Assembly (NCBI RefSeq): GCF_015708085.1
Contig: NZ_JADNYM010000002.1
Coordinates: 165,050 to 229,049, forward strand
DNA: 64,000 nucleotides
Direction: 5' to 3'
Origin: Arthrobacter terrae
GTDB taxonomy: Bacteria; Actinomycetota; Actinomycetes; Actinomycetales; Micrococcaceae
Shown: piece after piece, positions 18,319 to 26,688 of the stretch
How positions within the stretch are numbered: position 1 is the first letter of the stretch
Layout of the letters: each line of letters begins with the position of its first letter
Position numbers and translations under genes: made by a program
The notes under the pieces: generated by a model
The model's database searches: none
What the model was told of the DNA's origin: nothing
Seen by the model: only the letters and a program-made list of their open reading frames with translations

Positions 18319-19500
18319 TTGCTATTCAGCACAGAAGAGTACTCCGCCCGGCTGGCGGGGGTCAGGAGCCGAATGGCCGATCAGGGCCTCGCCGCCCTCT
18401 TGGTCTCCGACCCGGCCAATATCTACTACCTCACGGGCTACAACGCCTGGTCCTTTTACACACCGCAGCTGGTCTTTGTCCCGGCGGACGGACCGATGAT
18501 CCTCTTCGCCCGGGCCATGGATGCCGATGGCGCCTTCCGCACCAGCTGGCTTCCCCGGGAGAGCATCATCGGTTACCCGGAACAATACGTGCACCGCCCG
18601 CACGTGCACCCCTTTGACTGGGTATCCTTTGCCCTCCGCGAGCGGCACCTCATCGCTCCGGCGGCCAAGGGCTGTGTCGGCCTGGAGATGGACTCACACT
18701 TCTTCTCGCCCAAGGCCTACCGCTCGCTGGTCAATGCCATCCCGGAATGGACCATGGTGGACAGCTTTGAGCTGGTCAATTGGGTCCGTTCCATCAAGTC
18801 GCCGGCGGAGGTCCAGCTCATGCGTTCAGCCGCGCAGGTTTGTTTGTCCGCGATGCGCACCGCCGTGGAGTCCATCGAGATCGGTGTGCGCCAATGCGAT
18901 GCCGCCGCCCAGATCAGCCGCGCCCAGATCTCCGGGACTGCCGGGATCGGCGGGGACTATCCGGCCATTGTCCCACTCCTGCCGACGGGTGACGAAGCGG
19001 ACACTCCTCATCTGACCTGGAACCAGGAACGATTCCAAAAGGACCAGGCGGTGGTCATTGAACTGGCCGGCGCCCATCACCGTTACCACTCGCCGCTGGC
19101 GAGGACCCTGGTTCTCGGCAAGGCCCCGGAACGGCTGGTTCGGCTCTCCGACGCCGTTGCCGATGGTCTTAATGCGGTATTGGCCGAGGTCCGGCCCGGA
19201 GTGCCCGTGCGCGAGCTGGCGCGGACCTGGAACTGGACGCTGGCCACGCACGGCCTGGAGAAGCCCTCACGGATTGGCTACTCCATTGGTATCGGCTACC
19301 CGCCTGACTGGGGGGAGCGCACGATTTCACTGCGGTCGGAGGACGAAAGTGTCCTCGCCGAGAATATGACCTTCCACGTGATTGGCGGGATGTGGATGGA
19401 CAACTATGGTTACGAGCTTTCCGAAGCCATTCGCGTCACAGCGACCGGCGTGGAAACCTTTACCAGTTTCCCGCGTGAACTCATCCAGAAAGGTGGCTAG
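18319..19500 (+). CDS. doeA: Ectoine hydrolase-like protein (M24 'pita-bread' fold)
   Basis: This 393-residue protein is an M24-fold enzyme of the DoeA/EutD type, which opens the ectoine ring to N-acetyl-diaminobutyrate. I recognise the subfamily by YYLTGYNAWSFYTPQ (about 36-50), the SFELVNWVRSIKSPAE linker, TPHLTWNQERF, and the GYSIGIGYPPDWGERT block. The usual metal-ligand segment reads IELAGAHHRYHSPLART: the first Asp is Glu248 and the second is replaced by His257, so a standard di-metal aminopeptidase centre is not formed. That change is a mark of the ectoine hydrolase group. TTG 18319 follows AGGTGATATC. It heads the second operon. Confidence 0.78.
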   Translation: MLFSTEEYSARLAGVRSRMADQGLAALLVSDPANIYYLTGYNAWSFYTPQLVFVPADGPMILFARAMDADGAFRTSWLPRESIIGYPEQYVHRPHVHPFDWVSFALRERHLIAPAAKGCVGLEMDSHFFSPKAYRSLVNAIPEWTMVDSFELVNWVRSIKSPAEVQLMRSAAQVCLSAMRTAVESIEIGVRQCDAAAQISRAQISGTAGIGGDYPAIVPLLPTGDEADTPHLTWNQERFQKDQAVVIELAGAHHRYHSPLARTLVLGKAPERLVRLSDAVADGLNAVLAEVRPGVPVRELARTWNWTLATHGLEKPSRIGYSIGIGYPPDWGERTISLRSEDESVLAENMTFHVIGGMWMDNYGYELSEAIRVTATGVETFTSFPRELIQKGG

Positions 19501-19503
19501 ACG

Positions 19504-20754
19504 ATGACCCGGACAAACCCCACCCGGTCCGCTGCAGCGTTGCCCTTGGCCGGCCGCGCATCAAGCCTGATCGGTTCGGTGATCGATTCGAGCACGTCAT
19601 TACTGGCCGCCCAAAAGCATGACATTGTCCGCTTTGCCATGGGCTCCCCTGCCGACGAGGCGGTGCCGCTGGAGGAGTTCCGCGATATCGCCGCCAGTGT
19701 GCTGGACCATAGCTCGATGACCTACGGGGCCACCGAGGGCGAGCCCCGGCTGATCGAGAATCTTCTCGGATACCTGCAGGACACTGCCGACCCCACTGCC
19801 GCGGACCGTGTCACGATCACGGCCGGCGGTATGCAGGGCCTGGATCTGGCCTGCAAGATCTTCATCGACCCAGGCGATCTGGTGATTGTGGAAAGCCCCA
19901 CCTACACCAATGGAAGCGCCACGGCGCTCAGCTACGGGGCCGATCTGCTCGAAGCACCCATCGACGAACACGGTCTGGTTGTTGAGGCACTCCCGGATCT
20001 GGTGGCTATGGCAGGCCGGACGCCGAAAGCCATCTACACGATCCCCAATTTCCAGAATCCGTCCGGAACGACGCTCTCGCTCGCCCGCCGGCAACAGCTG
20101 TTGGAACTGGCGCATCTGTGGAACGCCGTCATTATTGATGATGACCCCTACGGTCTCTTGCGTTTCGAGGGTACGGATCTGCCCTCCTTCCAGTCACTGA
20201 GCCCTGCCGATCCGCTGTTGTTTTCAGTCCGGACATTTTCCAAGATCCTGGCTCCGGGCCTGCGCGTGGGTTGGGTGGACACCGACCCGGCCATCCGCCA
20301 GCTGGTCATCAATGCGAAACAGGCCATGGACACCTGCACCAACGTTCCGGCGCAGCATATTGTTGCGGAGTTCATTCGCCGTGGCGGACTGGACAGCCAT
20401 CTGGCCGGCCTGCGGACCGAATACCGAAGCAGGAAAAACGCGATGCAGCAAAGCCTGCGGCGGCACCTCGGCGACAGGGTCAGCAGCACCGATCCGGAAG
20501 GCGGCTTCTTCCTGTGGCTGACCCTACAGGGCGCGGACGCGCAGACCTCGACCCGCCGGCTGTTCGAAACGGCCCTCGCGGAAGGTGTCGCCTTCATTCC
20601 CGGACCGGCGCTCTCCGCCGGCGGCAAGTTCGACGACGCCCTGAGACTCTGCTTCGCATCAACCACGATCGATCGCGCGGAGGAAGGCATCCAACGCCTG
20701 GCCCGGGCGATGGACCGGGAGCTCGTCGGCCGAAGGACCGGGACCGGCGCGTGA
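19504..20754 (+). CDS. PLP-dependent aminotransferase, class I/II (LysN/2-aminoadipate-like)
   Basis: The 416-residue protein is a fold-type I aminotransferase of the group that also forms the C-terminal half of MocR regulators, but no DNA-binding domain is present. Features are TYGATEGEPRLIENL (about 73-87), YTIPNFQNPSG, IIDDDPYGLLRF with the PLP-contacting Asp, and VRTFSKILAPGLRVGW with the Schiff-base lysine. It lies 3 bp after the hydrolase gene and overlaps the M20 gene in GTGA. In many proteobacterial ectoine clusters the regulator EnuR has this fold; here a free enzyme takes its place, and its substrate is unknown. Confidence 0.85.
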   Translation: MTRTNPTRSAAALPLAGRASSLIGSVIDSSTSLLAAQKHDIVRFAMGSPADEAVPLEEFRDIAASVLDHSSMTYGATEGEPRLIENLLGYLQDTADPTAADRVTITAGGMQGLDLACKIFIDPGDLVIVESPTYTNGSATALSYGADLLEAPIDEHGLVVEALPDLVAMAGRTPKAIYTIPNFQNPSGTTLSLARRQQLLELAHLWNAVIIDDDPYGLLRFEGTDLPSFQSLSPADPLLFSVRTFSKILAPGLRVGWVDTDPAIRQLVINAKQAMDTCTNVPAQHIVAEFIRRGGLDSHLAGLRTEYRSRKNAMQQSLRRHLGDRVSSTDPEGGFFLWLTLQGADAQTSTRRLFETALAEGVAFIPGPALSAGGKFDDALRLCFASTTIDRAEEGIQRLARAMDRELVGRRTGTGA

Positions 20755-21962
20755 GTAAAAGTCTTCAGGACCGGGTGCTGAACCTGATTTCCACACCGGA
20801 GCTTGTTGATCTCACGTCCCGGCTCGTGGCAGCAGGAGGCGAAAACCCGGGCGGGACTGAGGAAGGAACCGTCGCGGTACTTCAGGCGTCCTGCCGGGAT
20901 GCGGGGCTGGAAACCAGCACGGCAGCCGTGGCCCCGGGGCGGCCGAATTTCACGGCCGTGCTGCCGGGCGGAAATTCGCCGGGTTTTCTGTTCCTTGGCC
21001 ATTCCGATGTGGTGCCCGCTGGTGCCGGCTGGGAGCATCCGCCGTTTGATCCGATCGTCCGCGCCGGCCGGCTGTACGGCCGCGGTTCCACGGATATGAA
21101 AGGCGGACTCGCCGCCGTCGTCATTGCCTTGAAAGCGCTCAAGGAAGCGCACGTGCAGCTGCCCGGAGATGTGGCGCTGGCCTGCACGGTGGATGAGGAG
21201 GATCTGGGCCTGGGGATCCGGGCGTTCACGGCGTCCGCGTCGGCCGGAACCTATGACGCCTGCGTAGTTGCAGAACCAACCGATCTGACGGTGGTCATCG
21301 GCTGCCGCGGGGACAGTTACCTGGAGCTTACGGTCACCGGCCGGTCTGCCCACTCCGGCAGGCCTGCCGACGGGCGGAACGCGATCGATGCCGCCGCCGG
21401 CATTCTGCTCCTGATCCGTGCGGACCAGGAGCAGCTCCAACGGACACAGGACCCATTGCTGGGGGCCGGCAGCTGGAACACCGGTCTGATTCACGGCGGC
21501 ACCGGCACGTCCATGGTCGCCGCTGAATGTGCCCTTTCCATCGACCGGCGGCTGATGCCGGATGAGGATGCAGGCATGATCCTGACCCAGCTGATGGAGC
21601 GGATCGAAGGCTCCGGCCTTACCGGGGACGGCATCAGCGTCCGCGGCGGAATAGCCATGGAAATGCCCGGGTTCCGTACCCCCGTCGATCACCCCCTGGT
21701 CCGCGGCGCAGTAGCAGCGGTGCGCGAGGGCTGCGCCGGCGCGGAACCGGACGAATCGAATCCTGATCCGGTGGTCGGTGGTTGGAGTGCCGCCTGCGAT
21801 GGCGGCTTCATTGCCCGCGATCTGGGGGTGCCGACTATTGTGCTGGGCCCTGGCGGTCTCAATGATCAGGCCCACCAGATAAATGAGTCCGTGCGCATTG
21901 CCGACCTCGCCGTTGCTGCCCGCGCCTATGCGCTAATGATTCTCCGGCATGGATTTTCCTGA
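20751..21962 (+). CDS. M20-family deacylase (ArgE/DapE-like), candidate acetyl-diaminobutyrate deacetylase
   Basis: This 403-residue protein is a zinc metallohydrolase. Metal-site residues are seen in FLGHSDVVPAG (His84, Asp86), GRGSTDMKGG (Asp115), TVDEEDLG (Glu149/Glu150), VVAEPTDL (Glu175) and a final His in LNDQAHQINE. GTG 20751 overlaps the preceding stop. In the proposed pathway it releases acetate from N-acetyl-L-2,4-diaminobutyrate. That step is done by an AstE-like DoeB in the best-known clusters, and M20 proteins also occur as alternative deacetylases. Acetylornithine or succinyl-diaminopimelate hydrolysis is the alternative; context favours the ectoine role. Confidence 0.83.
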   Translation: MSKSLQDRVLNLISTPELVDLTSRLVAAGGENPGGTEEGTVAVLQASCRDAGLETSTAAVAPGRPNFTAVLPGGNSPGFLFLGHSDVVPAGAGWEHPPFDPIVRAGRLYGRGSTDMKGGLAAVVIALKALKEAHVQLPGDVALACTVDEEDLGLGIRAFTASASAGTYDACVVAEPTDLTVVIGCRGDSYLELTVTGRSAHSGRPADGRNAIDAAAGILLLIRADQEQLQRTQDPLLGAGSWNTGLIHGGTGTSMVAAECALSIDRRLMPDEDAGMILTQLMERIEGSGLTGDGISVRGGIAMEMPGFRTPVDHPLVRGAVAAVREGCAGAEPDESNPDPVVGGWSAACDGGFIARDLGVPTIVLGPGGLNDQAHQINESVRIADLAVAARAYALMILRHGFS

Positions 21963-21975
21963 AGAGAACTTGCCG

Positions 21976-22020
21976 CAACGACAGCTTCCGCAAAGACAGC
22001 TTCCTCAAAGACAAAGGCGT
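21976..22020. repeat. Short 15-bp tandem repeat between the deacylase and transporter genes
   Basis: Two full units and one partial unit of CAA(C/A)GACAGCTTCC(G/T) occur at 21976-21990, 21991-22005 and 22006-22020. They fill the gap just upstream of the transporter ribosome binding site and are not part of a gene with the chosen starts. Confidence 0.7.
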
Positions 22021-22047
22021 CACCTCGTTACCGAGAAGGAGAAACTG

Positions 22048-23478
22048 ATGACTGACTCAACGTACGGCCGGATACCGGTGCTGGATCCCGATGGCGCGCG
22101 GGCAGACCTGACCGATGGAAAGGACATGCCGCCCGAGGAGCGAAAAGAATTACGAAAGGCAATCGCCGGCTCCGCCTTGGGCAACGCCGTCGAATGGTTT
22201 GACTACGCGGTGTATGGATATTTGGCCGTGTACATGGTGCGGATATTCTTCGGCGAACAGGGCCAAAACGGGCTTGGCCTCTTCGCCGTCTTCGCCATTC
22301 TTGCCATTTCCTTCTTCGTCCGCCCGCTCGGCGGTATCATTCTGGGCCCGATGGGAGACAAGATCGGCCGGCAGAAGGTGCTGGTCTTTACCATCACCAT
22401 GATGACGCTGGCCACCGCGGCCATCGGAATCCTGCCGACCTTCGATCAGGTAGGCTATGTCTCCCCGGTTTTGCTGCTGCTGTGCCGGCTGGTGCAGGGA
22501 TTTTCCACCGGTGGAGAGTACGGCGGTGCCGCGGTTTTCATGGCCGAACACGCCCCGGACAAACGACGCGGCTTTTACGGTGCATTCCTTGAATTCGGCA
22601 CGCTCGCCGGCACCGTCGCCGGAGCCACCCTGTGCACCGTGATGATCGTGGTGGTCGGTGACGCGGGCATGCTGGCCGGCTGGTGGCGGCTGCCGTTCCT
22701 GCTGACCCTTCCGCTCGGTTTGACAGCCCTGTGGATAAGAACGCGGCTGAAGGAACCGCGGGTCTTTACCGAGGCCGCTCAAAACGATGAAATCGCCAAG
22801 CGGCCCTTCCTGGATCTGTTCCGATACAACTGGCGCCAGATACTGATCCTGACCGGGTTCGTAGTGCTGCTCAACGTGGCCTACTACCTGATTTTGGCGT
22901 ATATGCCTTCGTACCTGAGCAAGAATCTGGGCCACGATACCGCGACCAGCACCATGATGCTCGTCGTCATCATGGTCCTGATGATGTGCATCATCAATCC
23001 AATCGGGGCCCTCTCCGATCGAGTGGGCCGCAAGCCGCTGCTGCTCGGCGCCGCCGTCGGCTTCATCCTGCTGTCGGTGCCCGCCTTCGCCATGCTCGGT
23101 TCCCGCAATCTCCTCCTGCAGTTGCTGGGGCTGGCGATTCTGGGCTTTTTGCTGGTCATTATGATCGGCTCCGTCTCCTCTACGCTGCCGGCGTTGTTCC
23201 CGACCAAGGTCAGGTACTCCGGATTCGCCATCGGTTACAACGTCTCGACGGCCATCTTCGGCGGTACCGCGGCCAGCATCAACGAATGGCTGATCGTGGA
23301 AACCGGGTCAACACTGGTGCCCGGGTGGTACCTGGCGGGCGCCGGAGTGGTGGGACTGGTCGCCATCCTCTGTATGCCCGAGTCTGCTCAGAGCACGCTG
23401 CGCGGTGAGCGCATCCCCGGCACATCCAGCGCCGCCTTCCGTGCGTTCCTGCGCAAAGAAAAGCAAACCAGCAGCTGA
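22048..23478 (+). CDS. MFS metabolite:proton symporter (MHS/ProP-like)
   Basis: The 476-residue protein is a 12-helix transporter of the metabolite:H+ symporter family. Family marks are SALGNAVEWFDYAVYGYLA in helix 1, RPLGGIILGPMGDKIGRQK between helices 2 and 3, and CRLVQGFSTGGEYGGAAVFMAEHAP in helix 4. ProP-like members import proline, glycine betaine and ectoine, which suits the cluster. ATG 22048 follows GAGAAGGAGAAACTG; an in-frame start at 21949 would include a repeat-rich Gln stretch. It is the last gene of the operon. Confidence 0.87.
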   Translation: MTDSTYGRIPVLDPDGARADLTDGKDMPPEERKELRKAIAGSALGNAVEWFDYAVYGYLAVYMVRIFFGEQGQNGLGLFAVFAILAISFFVRPLGGIILGPMGDKIGRQKVLVFTITMMTLATAAIGILPTFDQVGYVSPVLLLLCRLVQGFSTGGEYGGAAVFMAEHAPDKRRGFYGAFLEFGTLAGTVAGATLCTVMIVVVGDAGMLAGWWRLPFLLTLPLGLTALWIRTRLKEPRVFTEAAQNDEIAKRPFLDLFRYNWRQILILTGFVVLLNVAYYLILAYMPSYLSKNLGHDTATSTMMLVVIMVLMMCIINPIGALSDRVGRKPLLLGAAVGFILLSVPAFAMLGSRNLLLQLLGLAILGFLLVIMIGSVSSTLPALFPTKVRYSGFAIGYNVSTAIFGGTAASINEWLIVETGSTLVPGWYLAGAGVVGLVAILCMPESAQSTLRGERIPGTSSAAFRAFLRKEKQTSS

Positions 23479-23484
23479 GGTGTT

Positions 23485-23519
23485 CCGGATGGGGCTTTTC
23501 GCCTAATGGCCCCATCCGG
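23485..23519. terminator. Bidirectional hairpin between transporter and GntR genes
   Basis: A perfect 11-bp stem (CCGGATGGGGC / GCCCCATCCGG) with a 13-nt loop lies between the converging genes. No long U-tract follows on either side. Confidence 0.65.
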
Positions 23520-23531
23520 CGCGTCTGAGAT

Positions 23532-24194
23532 TCAAGGGGACGCCGTCGGTCCGGTCAGCCGGCTGAGCGCGTCCTCCATATGGCTGTGCAGAAGGCCGAC
23601 CACCAGATCCTCGTTCCCGGATTCGATGGCCTCTGCAATGGCGTAGTGCTCGGCGACGCGGGCCTGGGGATCCGGGTACCTGTGCGCAAGAGCCGTCAGG
23701 CACATCCTGGTCTCGGTCAGCAAGGTGTTATGCATCCGCTGCAGACGGGGGCTGCCGGCGGCGCCGACCAACGTCGCATGGAACTCCATATCCGCCTCGG
23801 AAAGCGCGTCCAGATCTTTCGCCGCGGCAGCATCTTTCATGCCCGCGACAATGTCCAGCAGGCCGGCACCGACCAGCCGATGATTTTGCTGCAGGATAAC
23901 TTCCGTAGCCGCGCGTTCGACGGCAGTCCGGGCCACGTACATGTCCCTGACCTCGTCGTCCGTCATTGTGATGACGAACAACCCGCGGTTTCGGATGCTG
24001 ATCAGCAGGCCTTCCTGGTTCAGCCGCTGCATGGCTTCGCGCAGCGGACCGCGGCTCACACCAAGTTCCTTGGCCAGCTCGGCCTCCGCCAGTTGCGCTC
24101 CGGGCGCTATCGCGCCTGAGCCGATAGCCTGGCGCAGTTTCCGGGCGATGATCGACGGCGTCGACTCCTGCACCAGGGGTTCGAATCTCTGCAT
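23532..24194 (-). CDS. GntR-family regulator, FCD (FadR) subfamily
   Basis: The 220-residue protein has an N-terminal winged helix (about 14-75: ARKLRQAIGSGAI, LAEAELAKELGVSRGPLREA, LNQEGLLI, RNRGLFV) and an all-helical FCD ligand domain (VARTAVERAATEVIL, then conserved His and Asp positions that normally bind a metal and an organic acid). It converges on the transporter gene. A palindrome of the same type as those before both catabolic operons lies 23 nt upstream of its ATG, so it probably represses itself and the cluster and is released by a pathway intermediate. Confidence 0.88.
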   Translation of the reverse strand: MQRFEPLVQESTPSIIARKLRQAIGSGAIAPGAQLAEAELAKELGVSRGPLREAMQRLNQEGLLISIRNRGLFVITMTDDEVRDMYVARTAVERAATEVILQQNHRLVGAGLLDIVAGMKDAAAAKDLDALSEADMEFHATLVGAAGSPRLQRMHNTLLTETRMCLTALAHRYPDPQARVAEHYAIAEAIESGNEDLVVGLLHSHMEDALSRLTGPTASP

Positions 24195-24217
24195 CTGCCG
24201 CCGATCTGTGAATTGTT

Positions 24218-24233
24218 GGACTGTTTACAATCC
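24218..24233. promoter_or_regulatory. Predicted operator upstream of the GntR gene (autoregulation)
   Basis: GGACTGTTTACAATCC is a 7+7 palindrome with a 2-bp centre and one mismatch. It keeps the core of the sites at 12404 and 18277 and lies 23 nt before the regulator start. Confidence 0.65.
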
Positions 24234-24234
24234 T

Positions 24235-24375
24235 AATCTAATAAATCGGCTCCTCAACGGCTCCGGCGAGGAGAACACTCACACCACCGGACAGACCATC
24301 CAAGCCGACGGCGGCGCTGCCGCTCCGCTGCGCTGCGCGAAGACAATATCCGGGGCTGAACCCGGCGCCGCTTAA
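24235..24375 (+). pseudogene. Possible remnant of a short-chain dehydrogenase C-terminus
   Basis: A frame ending at 24375 contains TGQTIQADGGAAAP, close to the conserved C-terminal motif of SDR oxidoreductases (TGQ.I.VDGG). No Rossmann motif, catalytic Tyr-Lys or start is found upstream, where the GntR promoter now lies. It may be the tail of a lost gene. The match is short and could be chance. Confidence 0.3.
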
Positions 24376-24430
24376 ACGACTGTGCCGCTGGTGTCCTTTC
24401 CAAGTCTGAAAAGGACGCCTGCGGCACAGT
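24375..24430. terminator. Terminator hairpin downstream of the DUF3151 gene
   Basis: A perfect 12-bp outer stem (CGACTGTGCCGC / GCGGCACAGTCG) continues inward as an imperfect stem around TCCTTT/AAAGGA. Its outer part matches the purL terminator at 5113. It most likely ends the fbaA-DUF3151 transcript on the minus strand. Confidence 0.65.
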
Positions 24431-24489
24431 CGGTTCAACGTCCAGGCACTTAGCCGACACGTGCGGTCGGCCGCCCCGTTGCGGTGCAG

Positions 24490-24912
24490 CTAGCGGGCCT
24501 CGATGGCCGCGGCAGCCAGCGGATCTGAATCGTTGAGGAAGGTGGAGATCCGCGCCGCTTCCTCGGTCTCACCGATGGCGCCGGCTGCCCGGCCCAGGGC
24601 ATACAACGCACGCAGGAACCCCCGGTTCCCCTCGTGCTGGAAAGGAACCGGCCCGGTTCCTTTCCAGCCGGCACGCCGCAGCGCATCCAGTCCCCGGTGG
24701 TAGCCTGTGCGGGCATAGGCATAGGACTCGATGACCCGGCCCTCCGCGAAGGCTTCGTCGGCCAGAATGGCCCACAAGAGCGAGGACGTCGGGTGCCTTG
24801 CCGCCAGATCGACGGCCTCGTCGCCGGCCGCCAAACGCGATTCGACGTCCGGCTCACCCGGGAGCAGCGTGGGCTCCGGACCGAGCAGGTTCCTGCGGAA
24901 TTCGTCTGACAT
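24490..24912 (-). CDS. DUF3151 domain-containing protein
   Basis: This 140-residue protein has the DUF3151 pattern: RRNLLGPEPTLLPGEP at the start, AARHPTSSLLWAILADEA, the YAYARTGYHRGLDALRRAGWKG block that marks the family, and FLRALYALGRAA. It is largely helical and TPR-like, with unknown function. Its ATG overlaps the fbaA stop by one base (TGATG), a pairing with fructose-bisphosphate aldolase seen commonly in actinobacteria. Confidence 0.9.
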   Translation of the reverse strand: MSDEFRRNLLGPEPTLLPGEPDVESRLAAGDEAVDLAARHPTSSLLWAILADEAFAEGRVIESYAYARTGYHRGLDALRRAGWKGTGPVPFQHEGNRGFLRALYALGRAAGAIGETEEAARISTFLNDSDPLAAAAIEAR

Positions 24913-25931
24913 CAGAAGGTCTTGCCGGCGGAGCCGAGTTCCTGGGCGCCCACGACAACACGCGCGGCCAGACCCTTCTCGGCCGCAGCACCCCAGACCC
25001 GCGGGTCATACGTCTTCTTACTGCCGACCTCGCCGTCAATCTTCAGTACGCCGTCATAGTTCTTGAACATGTGGTCCGCAACCGGGCGGGTGTAGGCATA
25101 CTGCGTGTCCGTGTCGATGTTCATTTTAATAACCCCGTAGGAGACGGCGTCCTTGATCTCCTGCTGGCTGGATCCGGACCCGCCGTGGAAAACCAGGTCA
25201 AAGGGCTTGTCTTTGCCCAGCTTTGCTCCGACCTGTTCCTGGATTTCCTTGAGGATTTCCGGCCGCAGCTTAACACCGCCGGGCTTGTACACGCCGTGCA
25301 CGTTGCCGAAGGTCAGGGCCGTAATGTAGCGTCCATGCTCCCCGGCGCCCAGGGCCTCCACAGTGGCCAGACCATCAGAGACAGTGGAGTAGAGCTTTTC
25401 ATTGATGGCGTTCTCCACGCCGTCTTCCTCCCCGCCCACGGCACCGATCTCAACCTCGAGGATCATGTGCGCAGCCGAGGTGCGGGCCAGCAGCTCACGC
25501 CCGATGCGCAGGTTCTCCTCCAGCGTTTCCGCAGAGCCGTCCCACATATGCGAGTTGAAGATCGGGTCCTTTCCGGCCTTCACGGCTGCCTCCGAGGCCG
25601 CCAGCAGGGGCAGGACGAAGCCCTCCAGCTTGTCTTTGGGGCAGTGGTCTGTATGCAGCGCCACGTTGACCGGATATTTTTTTGCTACTTCACGGGCGAA
25701 TGCGGCGAAGCCCAGAGACCCGGCAACCATGTCCTTCACGGACGCGCCGGACCAGTATGCTGCGCCTCCAGTGGAGACCTGGATGATGCCGTCGCTGCCG
25801 GCATCGGCGAAACCCTGCAGTGCCGCGTTCAGGGTCTGCGATGATGTGACATTGACCGCCGGGTAGGCGAAGCCGCCGGCCTTGGCGCGGTTAATCATTT
25901 CGACGTATTTGTCCGGGGTTGCAATGGGCAT
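24912..25931 (-). CDS. fbaA: Class II fructose-bisphosphate aldolase
   Basis: The 339-residue zinc aldolase cleaves fructose 1,6-bisphosphate in glycolysis and runs in reverse in gluconeogenesis. Zinc and active-site segments are visible: VALHTDHCPKD (His93, Asp95, His96), LEVEIGAVGGEEDG, TFGNVHGVYKPG and VFHGGSGSS. ATG 25931 follows TAAGGAGTCAGC, an excellent ribosome site. DUF3151 follows in the same operon. Confidence 0.97.
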   Translation of the reverse strand: MPIATPDKYVEMINRAKAGGFAYPAVNVTSSQTLNAALQGFADAGSDGIIQVSTGGAAYWSGASVKDMVAGSLGFAAFAREVAKKYPVNVALHTDHCPKDKLEGFVLPLLAASEAAVKAGKDPIFNSHMWDGSAETLEENLRIGRELLARTSAAHMILEVEIGAVGGEEDGVENAINEKLYSTVSDGLATVEALGAGEHGRYITALTFGNVHGVYKPGGVKLRPEILKEIQEQVGAKLGKDKPFDLVFHGGSGSSQQEIKDAVSYGVIKMNIDTDTQYAYTRPVADHMFKNYDGVLKIDGEVGSKKTYDPRVWGAAAEKGLAARVVVGAQELGSAGKTF

Positions 25932-26025
25932 GCTGACTCCTTAAGAAGGGGCGGTAGCTGACATGACGGAACTACCTCCATCCTAGCCAGACCCGGACGA
26001 CGCGGCAGTATGCTGCCGGAAGTCC

Positions 26026-26688
26026 CTAGATATGCTGGCTGAAAACGTGCCGGCGGATCCACGCGTGCATCGCGATGGCTGCAGCGGCTGAGGCATTGAT
26101 GGACCGGGTGGAGCCGAACTGGGCAATCGACAAGGTGGCCGCAGCCGCCGCGTGCACCTCATCGGTCAGACCCGGTCCCTCCTGGCCGAAGACCAGGACG
26201 CAATCGCGGGGCAGGTCGTAGGTTTCCAGCGGGACCGAATCGGGGAAGTTGTCGATTCCGATCACGGCCAGGCCCTCGGACTGAGCCCATTGGACAAATT
26301 CCTCGACACTGGGATGATGCCGCACATGCTGATAGCGGTCCGTGACCATCGCACCGCGTCGGTTCCACCGCCGTCGACCAATGATGTGCACTTCCTTGGC
26401 CAGAAAAGCGTTGGCGCAGCGGACGACGGAACCGATGTTGAGGTCATGCTGCCAGTTCTCGATGGCGACGTGGAAGTTGTGGCGTTTGGCGTCCAGATCC
26501 GCCACGATCGCTTCGTGATTCCAATACCGGTACTCGTCCACGACGTTGCGGGTATCGCCGGCGGCCAGCAGTTCCTGGTCCCAGTGGTCACCGGCCGGCC
26601 GGGCGCCCTGCCACGGGCCGACGCCCACCGCCGGCTGGTGTGGATCCGGCGCAGGCGTGCCGCCGTCGTCGCCTTGCTGCGTATTCAC
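26026..26688 (-). CDS. TrmH-family (SpoU) RNA 2'-O-methyltransferase
   Basis: The 220-residue protein is a SPOUT methyltransferase. Motif 1 is NIGSVVRCANAF (near 83-94), motif 2 is LVFGQEGPGLTDE, and motif 3 is IAQFGSTRSINASAAAAIAMHAW, which forms the knot that binds S-adenosylmethionine. The first 55 residues are Pro/Gly-rich and not family-conserved. The target, tRNA or rRNA, is not predictable from sequence. It is divergent from the HAD gene. Confidence 0.9.
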   Translation of the reverse strand: MNTQQGDDGGTPAPDPHQPAVGVGPWQGARPAGDHWDQELLAAGDTRNVVDEYRYWNHEAIVADLDAKRHNFHVAIENWQHDLNIGSVVRCANAFLAKEVHIIGRRRWNRRGAMVTDRYQHVRHHPSVEEFVQWAQSEGLAVIGIDNFPDSVPLETYDLPRDCVLVFGQEGPGLTDEVHAAAAATLSIAQFGSTRSINASAAAAIAMHAWIRRHVFSQHI

